Program-made: the position numbers and the translations under genes
The notes under the pieces: generated by a model
What the model saw: the letters and a program-made list of their open reading frames with translations, nothing else
Database searches by the model: none
Told to the model about the DNA's origin: nothing
Shown: piece by piece, positions 8,125 to 16,569 of the stretch
Layout: each line of letters starts with the position of its first letter
Numbering within the stretch: the stretch's first letter is position 1
NCBI RefSeq assembly: GCF_011300875.1
Contig: NZ_CP049862.1
Span: 2,356,001 to 2,420,000 of the forward strand
Direction: 5' to 3'
DNA: 64,000 nt
Source of the DNA: Sanguibacter sp. HDW7
GTDB lineage: Bacteria; Actinomycetota; Actinomycetes; Actinomycetales; Cellulomonadaceae

Positions 8125-9933
8125 TCAGGACGCGCGGACCCACTGCTCCGCGTTCCACGCGACGGTCGACTGGGTCGCCGTCTTGCGGACGTTGGAGATC
8201 GTGGCGTCGTACGCGACGAGGCCCGGGTGAGCGAAGACCGGGATGCCGTAGAGGGTGTCCCAGAGCTCCTTCTCGATGATCTTCACCTGCTCCTGCTGCT
8301 TCGCGGTGTCTAGCGTCGAGCCGAGCGCCGTCCAGGCAGCGTCGACCTTCTCGTTCTTGTAGCCGCCGTAGTTCTGCTGACCGGTCGAGGCGTAGATGTT
8401 CTGGCCCGAGACGATCTGGCCCGAACCGGCCCACGCGAAGAGCGCGACCTCGTAGTCACCGTTCGGCAGGGTCTTCGCGAAGAAGTCCTTGTTGCCGACG
8501 TCCTCGATCTCGAAGCCGGCCTGGTCGCACGAGGACTTGATGAGCGCGACCTCGTTGGTGCGGCGCGGGTTCGGGGCCGAGTAGCCGATGCGGACCTTGA
8601 TCTTGCCCTCGACGCCGGACGCGGCGATCTTCGCCTTGGCGCCCTCGATGTCGACCTTGTCGTACTGACCGGCGTAGGCCGCGGCGACGACGTCGGCGTA
8701 GTTCTCCTGGAACGGGAAGACCTCGCGGGCGTTCATGACGACGGCCTCGGGGTCGACCGGCTTGATGAGGTTGTCGACGATCTGCTGACGGGGCACGCAC
8801 ATGGCGAACGCCTGACGCAGCTCGAGCGAGTCCTTGAACACACCGTTGTTGAAGTTGAAGTCGAGGTGCTCCCACGTGAGGGACTGGCCCGACTCGGTCT
8901 TCACGGTGTCGCCGAGCGCCTTGATCTGCGCGACGGTGTCGACGACGGCCTGGGGCTCGATGACGTTGAGGTCACCGTTGGCGAGCGCCTGGACGTGGGT
9001 GTCGGGCGAGAGGAAGCGGTAGACGAGGGTCTTCGTCGCAGGCTTCGTACCGAAGTACTTCTCGTTGGCCTCGAGCGTGACGGACTGGCCGGCCGTCCAC
9101 GACTTCAGCTTGTACGGGCCGGAGACGGGCGTGATGGCCGGGTCAGGGAGCGTGCCGGGGGTCGGCGAGAGCCAGCCCTCGTTCCAGAACTTCGCCGCGG
9201 GGCGGAGCTTCTCGATGTCCTTGTCCTGGATCGCCTTGACGAGCTCCTCGACCGACATGCCGGCCTGCTGCGCGACGATGTGCGACGGGAACGCGCCACC
9301 GACCTGGAGCTGGTAGTCCGGGTACGGGTCCTTGTACTCGTACGTGAACGTCTTGCCGCCGACCTCGCCCTTGGGGCCCTCGAGGACACGGGTGCCGAAG
9401 TCGAGGCCACCGACGTGGTTGAAGAGCGGCTTGTCGGAGCCGTCGTCGTTCTTGCCGTCGACCATGGCCTGCGCGGCCCAGTCGAGGAGGTAGTCCTCGT
9501 ACGCGATCGGCGTTCCGTCGGACCAGGCCGCGTTGTCGGCGAGCGTGTACTCGACCGTCATGGGGTCCTCGGACGTCAGCTTGAACGTGCCGTAGTCCGG
9601 GTCCTGGTGGATCGAGCCGTCGGTGCCGAAGTAGATGAAGCCACCGATGAGGCGGTCGTTGATGACCGAGTTGTACGTCGAGTACGTCTCGGGCGTGTTG
9701 TTGTTGTAGCCGAGCCACTCCTCGCCACCGAGGGTGTACGAGATGGTGTCGTCCTTGGTGACGACGTCACCGAGGTCAGCCTTGCCCGGGCCTGCCGGCG
9801 CCGGCGCCTCGCCCGGGGCGGTCGTGGTGTTCGTTGCGCCCGGCTTCGGGTCCTCGGACGTGCCGCACGCGCTGAGCACCAGCGCGCCGGACGCCAGGAG
9901 CGCGAGCGGAGCCGCAAACTTCCTGATCTTCAA
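8125..9933 (-). CDS. Oligopeptide-binding lipoprotein of ABC importer (SBP family 5)
   Basis: This 602-residue extracellular lipoprotein captures peptides for the downstream permeases. A TTG at 9933 is the best start: it follows AGGAGG by a few bases and begins a classic lipoprotein signal (KIRKFAAPLALLASGALVLSAC) whose LSAC lipobox supplies the lipidated cysteine. A low-complexity Pro/Ala/Gly linker follows. The body has the family 5 pattern, including YTLADNAAWSDGTPIAYED, the ISGP-like TPVSGPYKLKSWTAGQSVTLEANEKYF and LRQAFAMCVPRQQIVDN. An open frame extends upstream to 10146 but has no signal peptide at that start. Confidence 0.93.
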   Translation of the reverse strand: MKIRKFAAPLALLASGALVLSACGTSEDPKPGATNTTTAPGEAPAPAGPGKADLGDVVTKDDTISYTLGGEEWLGYNNNTPETYSTYNSVINDRLIGGFIYFGTDGSIHQDPDYGTFKLTSEDPMTVEYTLADNAAWSDGTPIAYEDYLLDWAAQAMVDGKNDDGSDKPLFNHVGGLDFGTRVLEGPKGEVGGKTFTYEYKDPYPDYQLQVGGAFPSHIVAQQAGMSVEELVKAIQDKDIEKLRPAAKFWNEGWLSPTPGTLPDPAITPVSGPYKLKSWTAGQSVTLEANEKYFGTKPATKTLVYRFLSPDTHVQALANGDLNVIEPQAVVDTVAQIKALGDTVKTESGQSLTWEHLDFNFNNGVFKDSLELRQAFAMCVPRQQIVDNLIKPVDPEAVVMNAREVFPFQENYADVVAAAYAGQYDKVDIEGAKAKIAASGVEGKIKVRIGYSAPNPRRTNEVALIKSSCDQAGFEIEDVGNKDFFAKTLPNGDYEVALFAWAGSGQIVSGQNIYASTGQQNYGGYKNEKVDAAWTALGSTLDTAKQQEQVKIIEKELWDTLYGIPVFAHPGLVAYDATISNVRKTATQSTVAWNAEQWVRAS

Positions 9934-10397
9934 TGTTCCTCCTCGGTGGTCGACGCACGACCCCGGGTCGTCGGGTCCCGACGTGGGGGCAGCCACCCCC
10001 GCGCCGTCGTGCGCCAAGTCAAGAACCAACTGTGGTTCCCCGGAACCGTACACAGCAAATCGGGTGACGCGGGCCACTTTCTGTGCCGCACAAGGCATCG
10101 TTACAAAGACGGAACACTGACCTCGATGCCGATGGGCGAGTCGCACGGCTTGTCCTCACCATTTCTGACCTGCGAAGAGACCCGACAGTCTCACAAGGCG
10201 GACGGAATGTGACCACGATGCACGCATTTCTTCCGTGTCCCGGAACACATCCCGGGAATGTCGCTAGAGTCCAATTCGTTACGTAATACTCGCGGTATCA
10301 CCGAGCGGGTGCCTCCACCCGCCGGCCGGACCACGGAACCCTGACCTGCGACGTTCCGCGCGCAACCCCGGTCACCCGTGCGCCGTAGGCTCACTAC
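9934..10397. promoter_or_regulatory. Divergent intergenic region between binding protein and pcp-like gene
   Basis: These 464 bases hold no gene I can support. It should contain the promoter of the peptide importer operon (leftward) and that of the pcp-like gene (rightward, -10 at 10386). Visible symmetric elements are GGTTCCCCGGAACC at 10034-10047 and TTACGTAA at 10279-10286. A GTGTCCCGGAACAC-like element lies between them. They are operator candidates only; no -35/-10 pair for the importer could be fixed. Confidence 0.4.
10386..10391 (+). promoter_or_regulatory. -10 box TAGGCT for leaderless pcp-like transcript
   Basis: TAGGCT matches TANNNT and ends six bases before the ATG at 10398, so transcription should start at or next to the start codon. 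Confidence 0.55.
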
Positions 10398-11033
10398 ATG
10401 CGCACCGTGCTCCTTACCGGCTTCAGCCCCTTCGACGGTGCCGAGCGCAACCCGTCCGCCGAGGCCGTCGAGCTCGTCGCCGCAGGCTGGGACCGGGACG
10501 AGCGGCTCGTCGTCGCAACCCTCCCCGTCGCGTTCGAGCGCGCCCGCGACGAGCTCGCACGTCTCACCGCGGAACACTCCCCCGCGCTCGTCGTCGCGAC
10601 GGGTCTCGCAGGCGGCCGCACCGGTCTGACCGTCGAGCGCGTCGCGGTCAACCTCGCCGACGCCCGCATCCCCGACGACGACGGCCACCGGCCCGCGGGC
10701 GAGCCGCTCGACCCGGACGGTCCCGACGCCTACCTCATGGCCGGCCCCGTCAAGGCCGCCGCCGCAGCGGCCACCGCCGCGGGGGCACCCACAGGCACCT
10801 CGCTCACCGCGGGCGCGTACGTCGGCAACGCCGTCGCGTACCACCTGGGCGCATGGTCGCGCAGCGCGTCCGGTCGTCGCGCGGCGTTCGTCCACGTGCC
10901 GTGGGACGAGCAGGGGCCCGTCGGCGCTCCGCAGACCGAGCTCGCGGCGATCGCGGCAGGGATCCGTGCTGTCGTCGAGACGTTCCTCGACGCACCCGAC
11001 GACCTCGTCGTCGCGGACGGCCCGACGCACTGA
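10398..11033 (+). CDS. Pyroglutamyl-peptidase I family protein lacking the catalytic cysteine
   Basis: This 211-residue protein is the usual length for Pcp (peptidase C15), which removes N-terminal pyroglutamate from peptides. Family motifs are clear: VLLTGFSPFDGAERNPS at the start, GRTGLTVERVAVN with the Glu of the triad at E80, and FVHVPW with the His at H166. The nucleophile motif, normally AGTYVCN, reads AGAYVGN, so residue 143 is Gly. The protein contains no cysteine at all, so cysteine-protease activity is not expected. It may be a non-catalytic binder or have a changed activity. It starts with ATG behind a leaderless-type -10 box and has no obvious ribosome site. Confidence 0.85.
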   Translation: MRTVLLTGFSPFDGAERNPSAEAVELVAAGWDRDERLVVATLPVAFERARDELARLTAEHSPALVVATGLAGGRTGLTVERVAVNLADARIPDDDGHRPAGEPLDPDGPDAYLMAGPVKAAAAAATAAGAPTGTSLTAGAYVGNAVAYHLGAWSRSASGRRAAFVHVPWDEQGPVGAPQTELAAIAAGIRAVVETFLDAPDDLVVADGPTH

Positions 11034-11035
11034 GC

Positions 11036-11059
11036 CGGTGCGGCGCGCGGCGCCGCCGG
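11036..11059 (+). terminator. Hairpin after pcp-like gene
   Basis: GCGGCG and CGCCGC pair around a CGCGG loop, and CCG/CGG extends the stem below a small bulge. It begins three bases after the TGA. No T-run follows, so this is a moderate call. Confidence 0.45.
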
Positions 11060-11250
11060 ATCAGGGGGCCTCCGACAGCCCCGGAGCGCCTCGCTGTGCC
11101 CCTGTGTCAGCATGGCGAGAACACGGTTTCCGCCACCCTGATGCAGGCACTCCCCCACGCTGCTAGTCTCGCGATCGTCCGGCGAGCAACCGCTTTCTCG
11201 CCGGCCCGTGCCGACGATGACACGGGTTCACCACTCGACGAGGAGCTGCA

Positions 11251-14001
11251 GTGAGACGTACCCCCACCCATGCCCGGCGCACCTGGGCCGCGTTCGGCGC
11301 CGTCGCGCTCGCGACCGGCGCTCTCGCCCCCGCCGCGTCCGCCGCCGACGCCGACGCACCGACCGGCGCGCCAGGCACCTGGAAGATCGATCACATCGGC
11401 GTCGGCTCGGGCGGCTCTGCCGTCCTGGGCACGGACGGCACCCTCGTCGTCGACGCGACGAGCGCGTCCGACAAGATCGCCGACTCCGAGGACGGCTTCT
11501 GGTACTACTACACGCCCGTCGACGCCGCGACGGAGAACTTCACGCTCACCGCAACCTTCACGATCGACGACGCCGCGAAGAAGGACGGCCAGTCCGGCTT
11601 CGGCCTCCTCGCCGTCGACGACCTCGTCCCCGGAAGCACGTCAGCCCGCTACATGAACTCCGTCGGCACCATGGCCGCCCGCTACCGCGTCGACGGCGCA
11701 ACGGTCAACGGCATGCCCGGCGCCCGCATCGTCACCGGGTACACCGACGCCCCGACCGTGTCCTCCGCGGCCCGCGACATGACGCAGTCGAGGCCCTTCG
11801 ACCTCGCGTGGCGCGACGACCGCGTCCCGACCGCGAGCTCGCCCCGCTTCGAGACCGGCGACACGTTCACCTACACCCTGCGCCGCTCCAACACCGGCTA
11901 CCACCTCTCGACCGTCCTCGACGGCACGCCCCACGAGCAGATCCTCTACGACCGCGACGTCCTCGACGTCCAGAGCGCCGGAACGCTCTACGTCGGCATC
12001 GCCGTCGCCCGCAAGATCAAGGTCTCCGTGAGCGACATCCGCTACACGGTCGTCGCCCCCGCAGCCGACGACCCCGCGCAGCCCCGCCCCACCGAGCACG
12101 TCACCCCGCGCCTCGTCGCCGACGTCCCCTCGACGACGTCCGGAACGAGCCTCACCGTGCCCGTCACGGCGAACGTCCACGGCACCGCCGTCGTCGTCGA
12201 CGCCGCCGGCACCCCCGTGAGCGACGTCGTCACCCTGGTCCCCGACGCCGAGCAGACGCTCACCATGCCGCTCGTCGCCGGACGCAACACGCGCAGCGTC
12301 CGCCTCACGCCCGCGCCGCGCGCCACCCAGACGCAGCTCAAGGACTGGGAGGAGCTCACGAGCTACGACCCCGTTCTTGTCGACGTCTCCGTCACCGTCG
12401 ACCGCCTCGGCATCCCGGGCGAGGCGATCTTCGTCGCGCCCGACGGCACACCCGAAGGCGCAGGAACGCCCGCCTCCCCCGTCGACGCCCGCACCGCGGT
12501 CGCCTACGTCCAGCCCGGCCAGCAGATCGTCCTCGCGGGCGGCACGTACGCCCTCACCGACGCGCTCACCATCGCGCGCGGCAACGACGGCACGGCCGAT
12601 GCACCCATCACCCTCATGTCGGCGCCCGGCCAGCGTGCCGTCCTCGACCTCGCCGGCTCCGCCCGCGGCGGCATCCTTCTCCGCGGCAACCACTGGCACC
12701 TCTACGACCTCGAGCTCAAGAACGCACCGTCGACCGGCAAGGCCCTGCTCGTCTCGGGAAGCCACAACGTCGTCGAGCGCATCGAGTCCCACCACAACGA
12801 GGGCACGGGCATCCAGGTCTCCGCCGTCTCCGACTCGACGCCCCGCGCACAGCGGCCTGCCCACAACCTCGTCGTCTCGTCCGTGTCCCACAACAACGCC
12901 GACCCGTCCGCCAACGACGCCGACGGCTTCGCCGCGAAGCTCACCGTCGGCGACGGCAACGTCTTCCGCTGGAACATCGCCCACCACAACATCGACGACG
13001 GCTGGGACCTCTACGCCAAGTCGACGACGGGCACGATCGGCAACGTCGTCGTCGAGCAGTCCGTCGCCTACGCCAACGGACGTCTCGCGGACCCCGCAGA
13101 CACGCGCGTCGGCGAGGGCAACGGCTTCAAGCTCGGCGGCGAGTCCATGCCGGGCCAGCACGTGCTGCGCGACTCCGTCGCGTTCGACAACCTCGCCTCG
13201 GGCGTCACGAGCAACTCGGGTCCCGACGTCCGCGTCGAGCGCGTCACGTCGGTCGGGAGCGCCTCACGCAACCTCTCGCTCTACACGAGCGCTGCGACGA
13301 CCGACTACCGCGTGAGCGGCTTCCTCTCATGGCTCGGCACGGTCGCCGACCAGGTCGCGCTCAAGAACCAGGTCGACACGATCACCACCGACCCGAGCAA
13401 CGTCCTCGACCTGCGCACGGGCGGCGGGGCGCTCGCGCGCGCCGCGAGCGCGACGTCGGCGGACGTCGACGCGACGTGGTTCGAGTCCGTCGACACGAGC
13501 ACCGTCCCGACGATCGCGGCCGACGGCTCGGTCGACATGCACGGCCTGCTCGTCCCGACCGCGGTCGCTCCCGCCGGGACCGGTGCCGTGCTCGGCACCA
13601 ACCCGTCGCCGACGCGCCTCGTGGTCATGCCGGCCGTCGGCTCGTCCGTCGAGCCGACGGTCCCGCCGACGACGCCTCTCCCGACGAACCCGCCGACGAC
13701 GCCTCCCACCACGGCGGAGCCCACCGACGAGCCGGACCCGACGCAGGAGCCCACGCAGGGGCCGACGACGACCGCTCCCCCGACCGACGGGCCGTCGACG
13801 GGCACGCCCACGGACGACGGCCTCGACGACACCGAGGGTGACGACGACGCGACCGACGGGCCGACCGACGACGCCGCCGGTTCGCCGGACGACGAGCTGC
13901 CCGTCACGGGCGTCGCGGGCGGGACCGTCGCCGCCGTCCTCGCCGCCATCCTCCTCACGGCAGGCGCCGTCCTGCGCTCGCGTCGCGAGCAGGAGGTCTA
14001 G
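11251..14001 (+). CDS. Secreted, sortase-anchored polysaccharide lyase 9-like beta-helix protein
   Basis: This 916-residue surface protein starts at GTG (11251) after AGGAG. It has a signal peptide (about 1-32, ending PAASA), an N-terminal beta-rich domain (about 35-270), then a right-handed beta-helix (about 390-700). A Thr/Pro/Asp-rich stalk follows, then an LPVTG sortase signal (883-887), a membrane helix and a basic tail. The helix region carries PL9 pectate lyase hallmarks: GTYALTDALTI, NADPSANDADGFAAKL and HHNIDDGWDLY. Lys563 matches the PL9 catalytic base, and Asp558, Asp582, Asp583 and Asp586 the calcium-binding acids. Pectin or related polyuronate cleavage at the wall is likely but unproven. 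No sortase gene is in the window. Confidence 0.8.
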   Translation: MRRTPTHARRTWAAFGAVALATGALAPAASAADADAPTGAPGTWKIDHIGVGSGGSAVLGTDGTLVVDATSASDKIADSEDGFWYYYTPVDAATENFTLTATFTIDDAAKKDGQSGFGLLAVDDLVPGSTSARYMNSVGTMAARYRVDGATVNGMPGARIVTGYTDAPTVSSAARDMTQSRPFDLAWRDDRVPTASSPRFETGDTFTYTLRRSNTGYHLSTVLDGTPHEQILYDRDVLDVQSAGTLYVGIAVARKIKVSVSDIRYTVVAPAADDPAQPRPTEHVTPRLVADVPSTTSGTSLTVPVTANVHGTAVVVDAAGTPVSDVVTLVPDAEQTLTMPLVAGRNTRSVRLTPAPRATQTQLKDWEELTSYDPVLVDVSVTVDRLGIPGEAIFVAPDGTPEGAGTPASPVDARTAVAYVQPGQQIVLAGGTYALTDALTIARGNDGTADAPITLMSAPGQRAVLDLAGSARGGILLRGNHWHLYDLELKNAPSTGKALLVSGSHNVVERIESHHNEGTGIQVSAVSDSTPRAQRPAHNLVVSSVSHNNADPSANDADGFAAKLTVGDGNVFRWNIAHHNIDDGWDLYAKSTTGTIGNVVVEQSVAYANGRLADPADTRVGEGNGFKLGGESMPGQHVLRDSVAFDNLASGVTSNSGPDVRVERVTSVGSASRNLSLYTSAATTDYRVSGFLSWLGTVADQVALKNQVDTITTDPSNVLDLRTGGGALARAASATSADVDATWFESVDTSTVPTIAADGSVDMHGLLVPTAVAPAGTGAVLGTNPSPTRLVVMPAVGSSVEPTVPPTTPLPTNPPTTPPTTAEPTDEPDPTQEPTQGPTTTAPPTDGPSTGTPTDDGLDDTEGDDDATDGPTDDAAGSPDDELPVTGVAGGTVAAVLAAILLTAGAVLRSRREQEV

Positions 14002-14011
14002 CACGTGCTGG

Positions 14012-14049
14012 CGACGCCCCCGTCCCGCCGCCACGGGGCGGGGGCGTCG
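14012..14049 (+). terminator. Strong hairpin after PL9-like gene
   Basis: A 16-base stem (one G-T pair) closes on the loop CCGCCA, starting about ten bases after the stop codon. It ends just before the -10 box of the HNH gene. Confidence 0.75.
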
Positions 14050-14055
14050 TCGGGC

Positions 14056-14061
14056 TAGGGT
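14056..14061 (+). promoter_or_regulatory. -10 box TAGGGT for leaderless HNH transcript
   Basis: TAGGGT lies exactly six bases before the ATG at 14068 and directly after the preceding terminator stem. Confidence 0.55.
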
Positions 14062-14067
14062 CAGGGC

Positions 14068-14514
14068 ATGCCACCCCGCACGCGCGCCGCGACGTACGCC
14101 CGACGGCGCAAGCGTCGCCTCGCCGCCGTGACGAACGACCTCACGCCCGCCGAGTGGGAACACCTCACCTCGGCGTGGGGCGGTTGCGCGTACTGCGGTG
14201 CGGCGGGCGTCCCGCTGCAGAAGGACTGCGTCCTGCCCGTCTCCCGCGGCGGCCGCTACACCGCGACGAACGTCGTGCCCGCGTGCCGCTCGTGCAACGC
14301 GAGCAAGTGCAACGACGAGGTCACCGGCTGGATGCGCCGCAAGCGCCTCGACGAGCGAGCGTTCCTCGAACGCTGGGCGGGGCTGCTGCACGCGGCACGC
14401 GCCGTAGAGGCGGACGGTCCGGACGACGGCCCGCCGCCTCTCGTCGACGAGGTCACGCCAAGCGAACCCGCTCCGTCCGGGGCGGTGCCGGCCGGCACCC
14501 CGGCGGACGCGTAG
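14068..14514 (+). CDS. HNH-type nuclease family protein
   Basis: A 148-residue protein with an Arg/Lys-rich N-terminus and a compact HNH core. Zinc ligands are C40/C43 (CAYC) and C73/C76 (CRSC), with the conserved GGRYTATNVVPACRSCNASK segment providing the two Asn positions (N68, N77). Where most HNH proteins have Asp-His, this one has Asp53-Cys54 (KDCVLPVSRGG), so the usual metal-activating first His is absent. Nucleic-acid cleavage is plausible but not assured. It is seven bases upstream of the ArfB-like gene and may be cotranscribed with it. No phage or restriction genes are adjacent. Confidence 0.8.
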   Translation: MPPRTRAATYARRRKRRLAAVTNDLTPAEWEHLTSAWGGCAYCGAAGVPLQKDCVLPVSRGGRYTATNVVPACRSCNASKCNDEVTGWMRRKRLDERAFLERWAGLLHAARAVEADGPDDGPPPLVDEVTPSEPAPSGAVPAGTPADA

Positions 14515-14521
14515 GCGCGCG

Positions 14522-14962
14522 GTGGAGGACCTCGTCGTCCTGCCCGCGCCGGGTGCGCCGCGCGGGCTGCACATCCCGTCGGGCGAGCTCGTCGAGCAGT
14601 TCTCGCACGCCTCCGGGCCGGGCGGACAGGGCGTCAACACGTCGGACTCGCGGGTCCAGCTGAGCCTCGACCTCGCGACGACGAGCGCGCTCGACGACGC
14701 CCAGCGCGCCCGCGTCCTCGCGGCGCTCGCCCCACGGCTCGCGGGGACGGTCCTCGCTGTCGACGCGTCGGAGCACCGCGCGCAGCACCGCAACCGCCGG
14801 GCTGCGCGCGAACGACTCGCGGCGCTGCTGCGCGAGGCCGTCGCTCCCCCTGTCGTCCGCCGAGCGACGCGTCGGACCGCGGGCTCGCAGCGGCGCCGCC
14901 TCCAGGCGAAGCGCGAACGCTCCGAGACGAAGCAGACCCGCCGCCGCCCGTCGTCGGACTGA
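14522..14962 (+). CDS. arfB: ArfB-like peptidyl-tRNA hydrolase (ribosome rescue)
   Basis: A 146-residue protein of the class I release-factor fold without a codon-recognition domain. The catalytic GGQ is at residues 34-36 within FSHASGPGGQGVNTSDSRVQL, which is diagnostic for ArfB/YaeJ. The C-terminal tail is strongly basic (KRERSETKQTRRR), as needed to enter the empty mRNA channel of stalled ribosomes. It hydrolyses peptidyl-tRNA on non-stop complexes. GTG at 14522 follows the HNH stop by seven bases; no good ribosome site is visible, so coupling to the upstream gene is likely. Confidence 0.9.
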   Translation: MEDLVVLPAPGAPRGLHIPSGELVEQFSHASGPGGQGVNTSDSRVQLSLDLATTSALDDAQRARVLAALAPRLAGTVLAVDASEHRAQHRNRRAARERLAALLREAVAPPVVRRATRRTAGSQRRRLQAKRERSETKQTRRRPSSD

Positions 14963-15002
14963 CGGGCGCGGGCCGACAGGCGCGGGCCGACAGGCGCGGG
15001 CC
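14961..15002. repeat. 14-base tandem repeat, three copies
   Basis: The unit GACAGGCGCGGGCC is repeated three times (first copy GACGGG...), followed by a degenerate partial copy. It begins within the arfB stop codon and fills most of the gap to the convergent GNAT gene. Confidence 0.85.
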
Positions 15003-15009
15003 GACGGGC

Positions 15010-15507
15010 TCAGCCGAGCGGCTTCACCATGATGAGGCAGGGGGTGCCCTCGCCCCAGAGCTCGGTCTCCTCGAGCCCGAGGAAGCCCACGTGCTCGTAG
15101 AAGCGACGCGTGCGCGCGTAGAACTCGTCGGGGTGCGAGGCCCCGAGCGTCTTCACCTGGAGCAGCCGCACGCCGCGCCTGCGGGCGTCGTCCTCGATCG
15201 CGGCGACGAGCGCCGTCCCGGCCCCCGAACCCTGGTGCGCGCGGTCGACGACCATGAGGTGCAGCTCGGCTGCGTGCGCGAAGTGCCGCGAGACGAGCGC
15301 GACGGCGACGACGCCACCCACCTCGTCACGGACCGTCCACGTCTCCTTGGTCCGTGCGTCCTCGACGTACTCGGCGTTCGACTCGGGCCGGCCGAACCAC
15401 TCCGGGACGGTGCCGAGCAGCCGCTCGACGTCGGCGGGGACGGTCCCGTCGAGCCGGGCCGTCCAGGCAGGGTGCGGATGCGAAGTGGTTGGTGCAGCGG
15501 AGGTCAC
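15010..15507 (-). CDS. GNAT family N-acetyltransferase
   Basis: A 165-residue acetyl-CoA-dependent acyltransferase. The fold is recognised from the VAVALVSRHFAHAAELHLMVV strand region, then VDRAHQGSGAGTALVAAIE, which contains the pyrophosphate-binding Q/R-x-x-G-x-G/A loop, and the C-terminal FYARTRRFYEHVGFLGLEE. The substrate cannot be deduced. It starts with GTG at 15507 behind a leaderless-type box and is convergent with arfB. Confidence 0.85.
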   Translation of the reverse strand: MTSAAPTTSHPHPAWTARLDGTVPADVERLLGTVPEWFGRPESNAEYVEDARTKETWTVRDEVGGVVAVALVSRHFAHAAELHLMVVDRAHQGSGAGTALVAAIEDDARRRGVRLLQVKTLGASHPDEFYARTRRFYEHVGFLGLEETELWGEGTPCLIMVKPLG

Positions 15508-15513
15508 GTCCCG

Positions 15514-15519
15514 AGGCTA
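15514..15519 (-). promoter_or_regulatory. -10 box TAGCCT for leaderless GNAT transcript
   Basis: On the minus strand TAGCCT ends six bases before the GTG at 15507. Confidence 0.5.
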
Positions 15520-15604
15520 GGCACCTCCAGGCGCCGCGTCACGGGGTTTTCCCGGACTCTCCGGCGCAGGATCTCTCGGCACGCGGCGGGTGGAGGATTG
15601 GTGC

Positions 15605-16534
15605 ATGGAAAAGAACCTGGCGGTCGTGCTCGGCGGCGGCGGATCCACCGGCAACGCGTGGGAGGTCGGGATCCTCGCGGGTCTCGCGGAGGCGGGCCTC
15701 GACCTCGGGCGGCTCGCCGACACCGTCGTCGGGACGTCGGCCGGCGCGACCGCGGCCGCGCACCTGCGCAGCGACGTCCCGCCCGCCGACCAGCTCGCGG
15801 CCGTGCTCGCCGAGCAGGCACCGGCCATGCCCGCGGGCCGCGGACCCGGCGCCCCCGACCGCGCGCGGATGGACGCACACCTCGCACGCCTGCGCCAGAT
15901 CGGAGCGGAGGCGACCTCCGCGCAGGAGCTCCAGCAGGCGCTCGGCCACCTCGCGCTCGAGCTCGACGATGTGCTCGCCGCGGGCGCCGCGCGCCGCCAC
16001 GTGCTCGTCGCCTCCCGCCTTCCCGGCCCGGACTGGCCCGCACGCCACATGGCGGTCGTCGCGGTCGACGCGAGCACGGGCGACGTCGCCCTCATCGACA
16101 GCTCGTGGGGCGTGCCCCTCGCCGACGCGGTCACGGCGAGCACCGCGATGCCCGGCGGCTCCGCGACCCAGGAGATCGACGGCCGCCGCTACGTCGACGG
16201 AGGCGTGCGCTCGACCGAGAACGTGGACCTCGTGCTCGGCCACGCCCACGTCGTCGTCGTCTCGCCGCTGTGCGGACCCGACCTCTATCCCCGGCCCGCC
16301 CTGCCCGGCCAGTTCGAAGGGCTCCGCCGCGAGGACGCATGGGGGACGACGCTCGCGAGCCAGGTCGAGCTGCTGCGCGCCCACGGCGCCGAGGTCACGG
16401 TCCTCACGCCCGACGACGCCTCACGCGCCGCGATGGGCGACAGCCTCATGGATCTCGCCGCGCGCGTCCCGTCGGCCCGCGCGGGGCACGCGCAGGGGCT
16501 GCGGGAACGCGCACGCATCCCCTTCGGGCAGTGA
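15605..16534 (+). CDS. Patatin-like phospholipase family protein
   Basis: A 309-residue serine hydrolase of the patatin fold, acting on acyl esters of lipids. The oxyanion loop GGGGSTGN is at residues 10-17, the nucleophile elbow GTSAG at 43-47 (Ser45), and the catalytic Asp in YVDGGVRSTEN near 198. ATG at 15605 is preferred because GGAGG lies at good distance and the protein begins directly with the first strand; an in-frame GTG at 15590 is upstream of that site. There is no signal peptide, so it is probably cytoplasmic. It is convergent with the TDT transporter gene. Confidence 0.88.
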   Translation: MEKNLAVVLGGGGSTGNAWEVGILAGLAEAGLDLGRLADTVVGTSAGATAAAHLRSDVPPADQLAAVLAEQAPAMPAGRGPGAPDRARMDAHLARLRQIGAEATSAQELQQALGHLALELDDVLAAGAARRHVLVASRLPGPDWPARHMAVVAVDASTGDVALIDSSWGVPLADAVTASTAMPGGSATQEIDGRRYVDGGVRSTENVDLVLGHAHVVVVSPLCGPDLYPRPALPGQFEGLRREDAWGTTLASQVELLRAHGAEVTVLTPDDASRAAMGDSLMDLAARVPSARAGHAQGLRERARIPFGQ

Positions 16535-16569
16535 CCCGCTGACGCGACCGCACCGGCAGGGCGTCGTCG

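Noticed and set aside
15010-16534. Acetyltransferase and phospholipase as part of a defence or toxin cluster
   Set aside because: Patatin-like proteins occur in some defence systems, but no cyclase, nucleotide sensor or partner gene is adjacent, and the GNAT gene is on the opposite strand.
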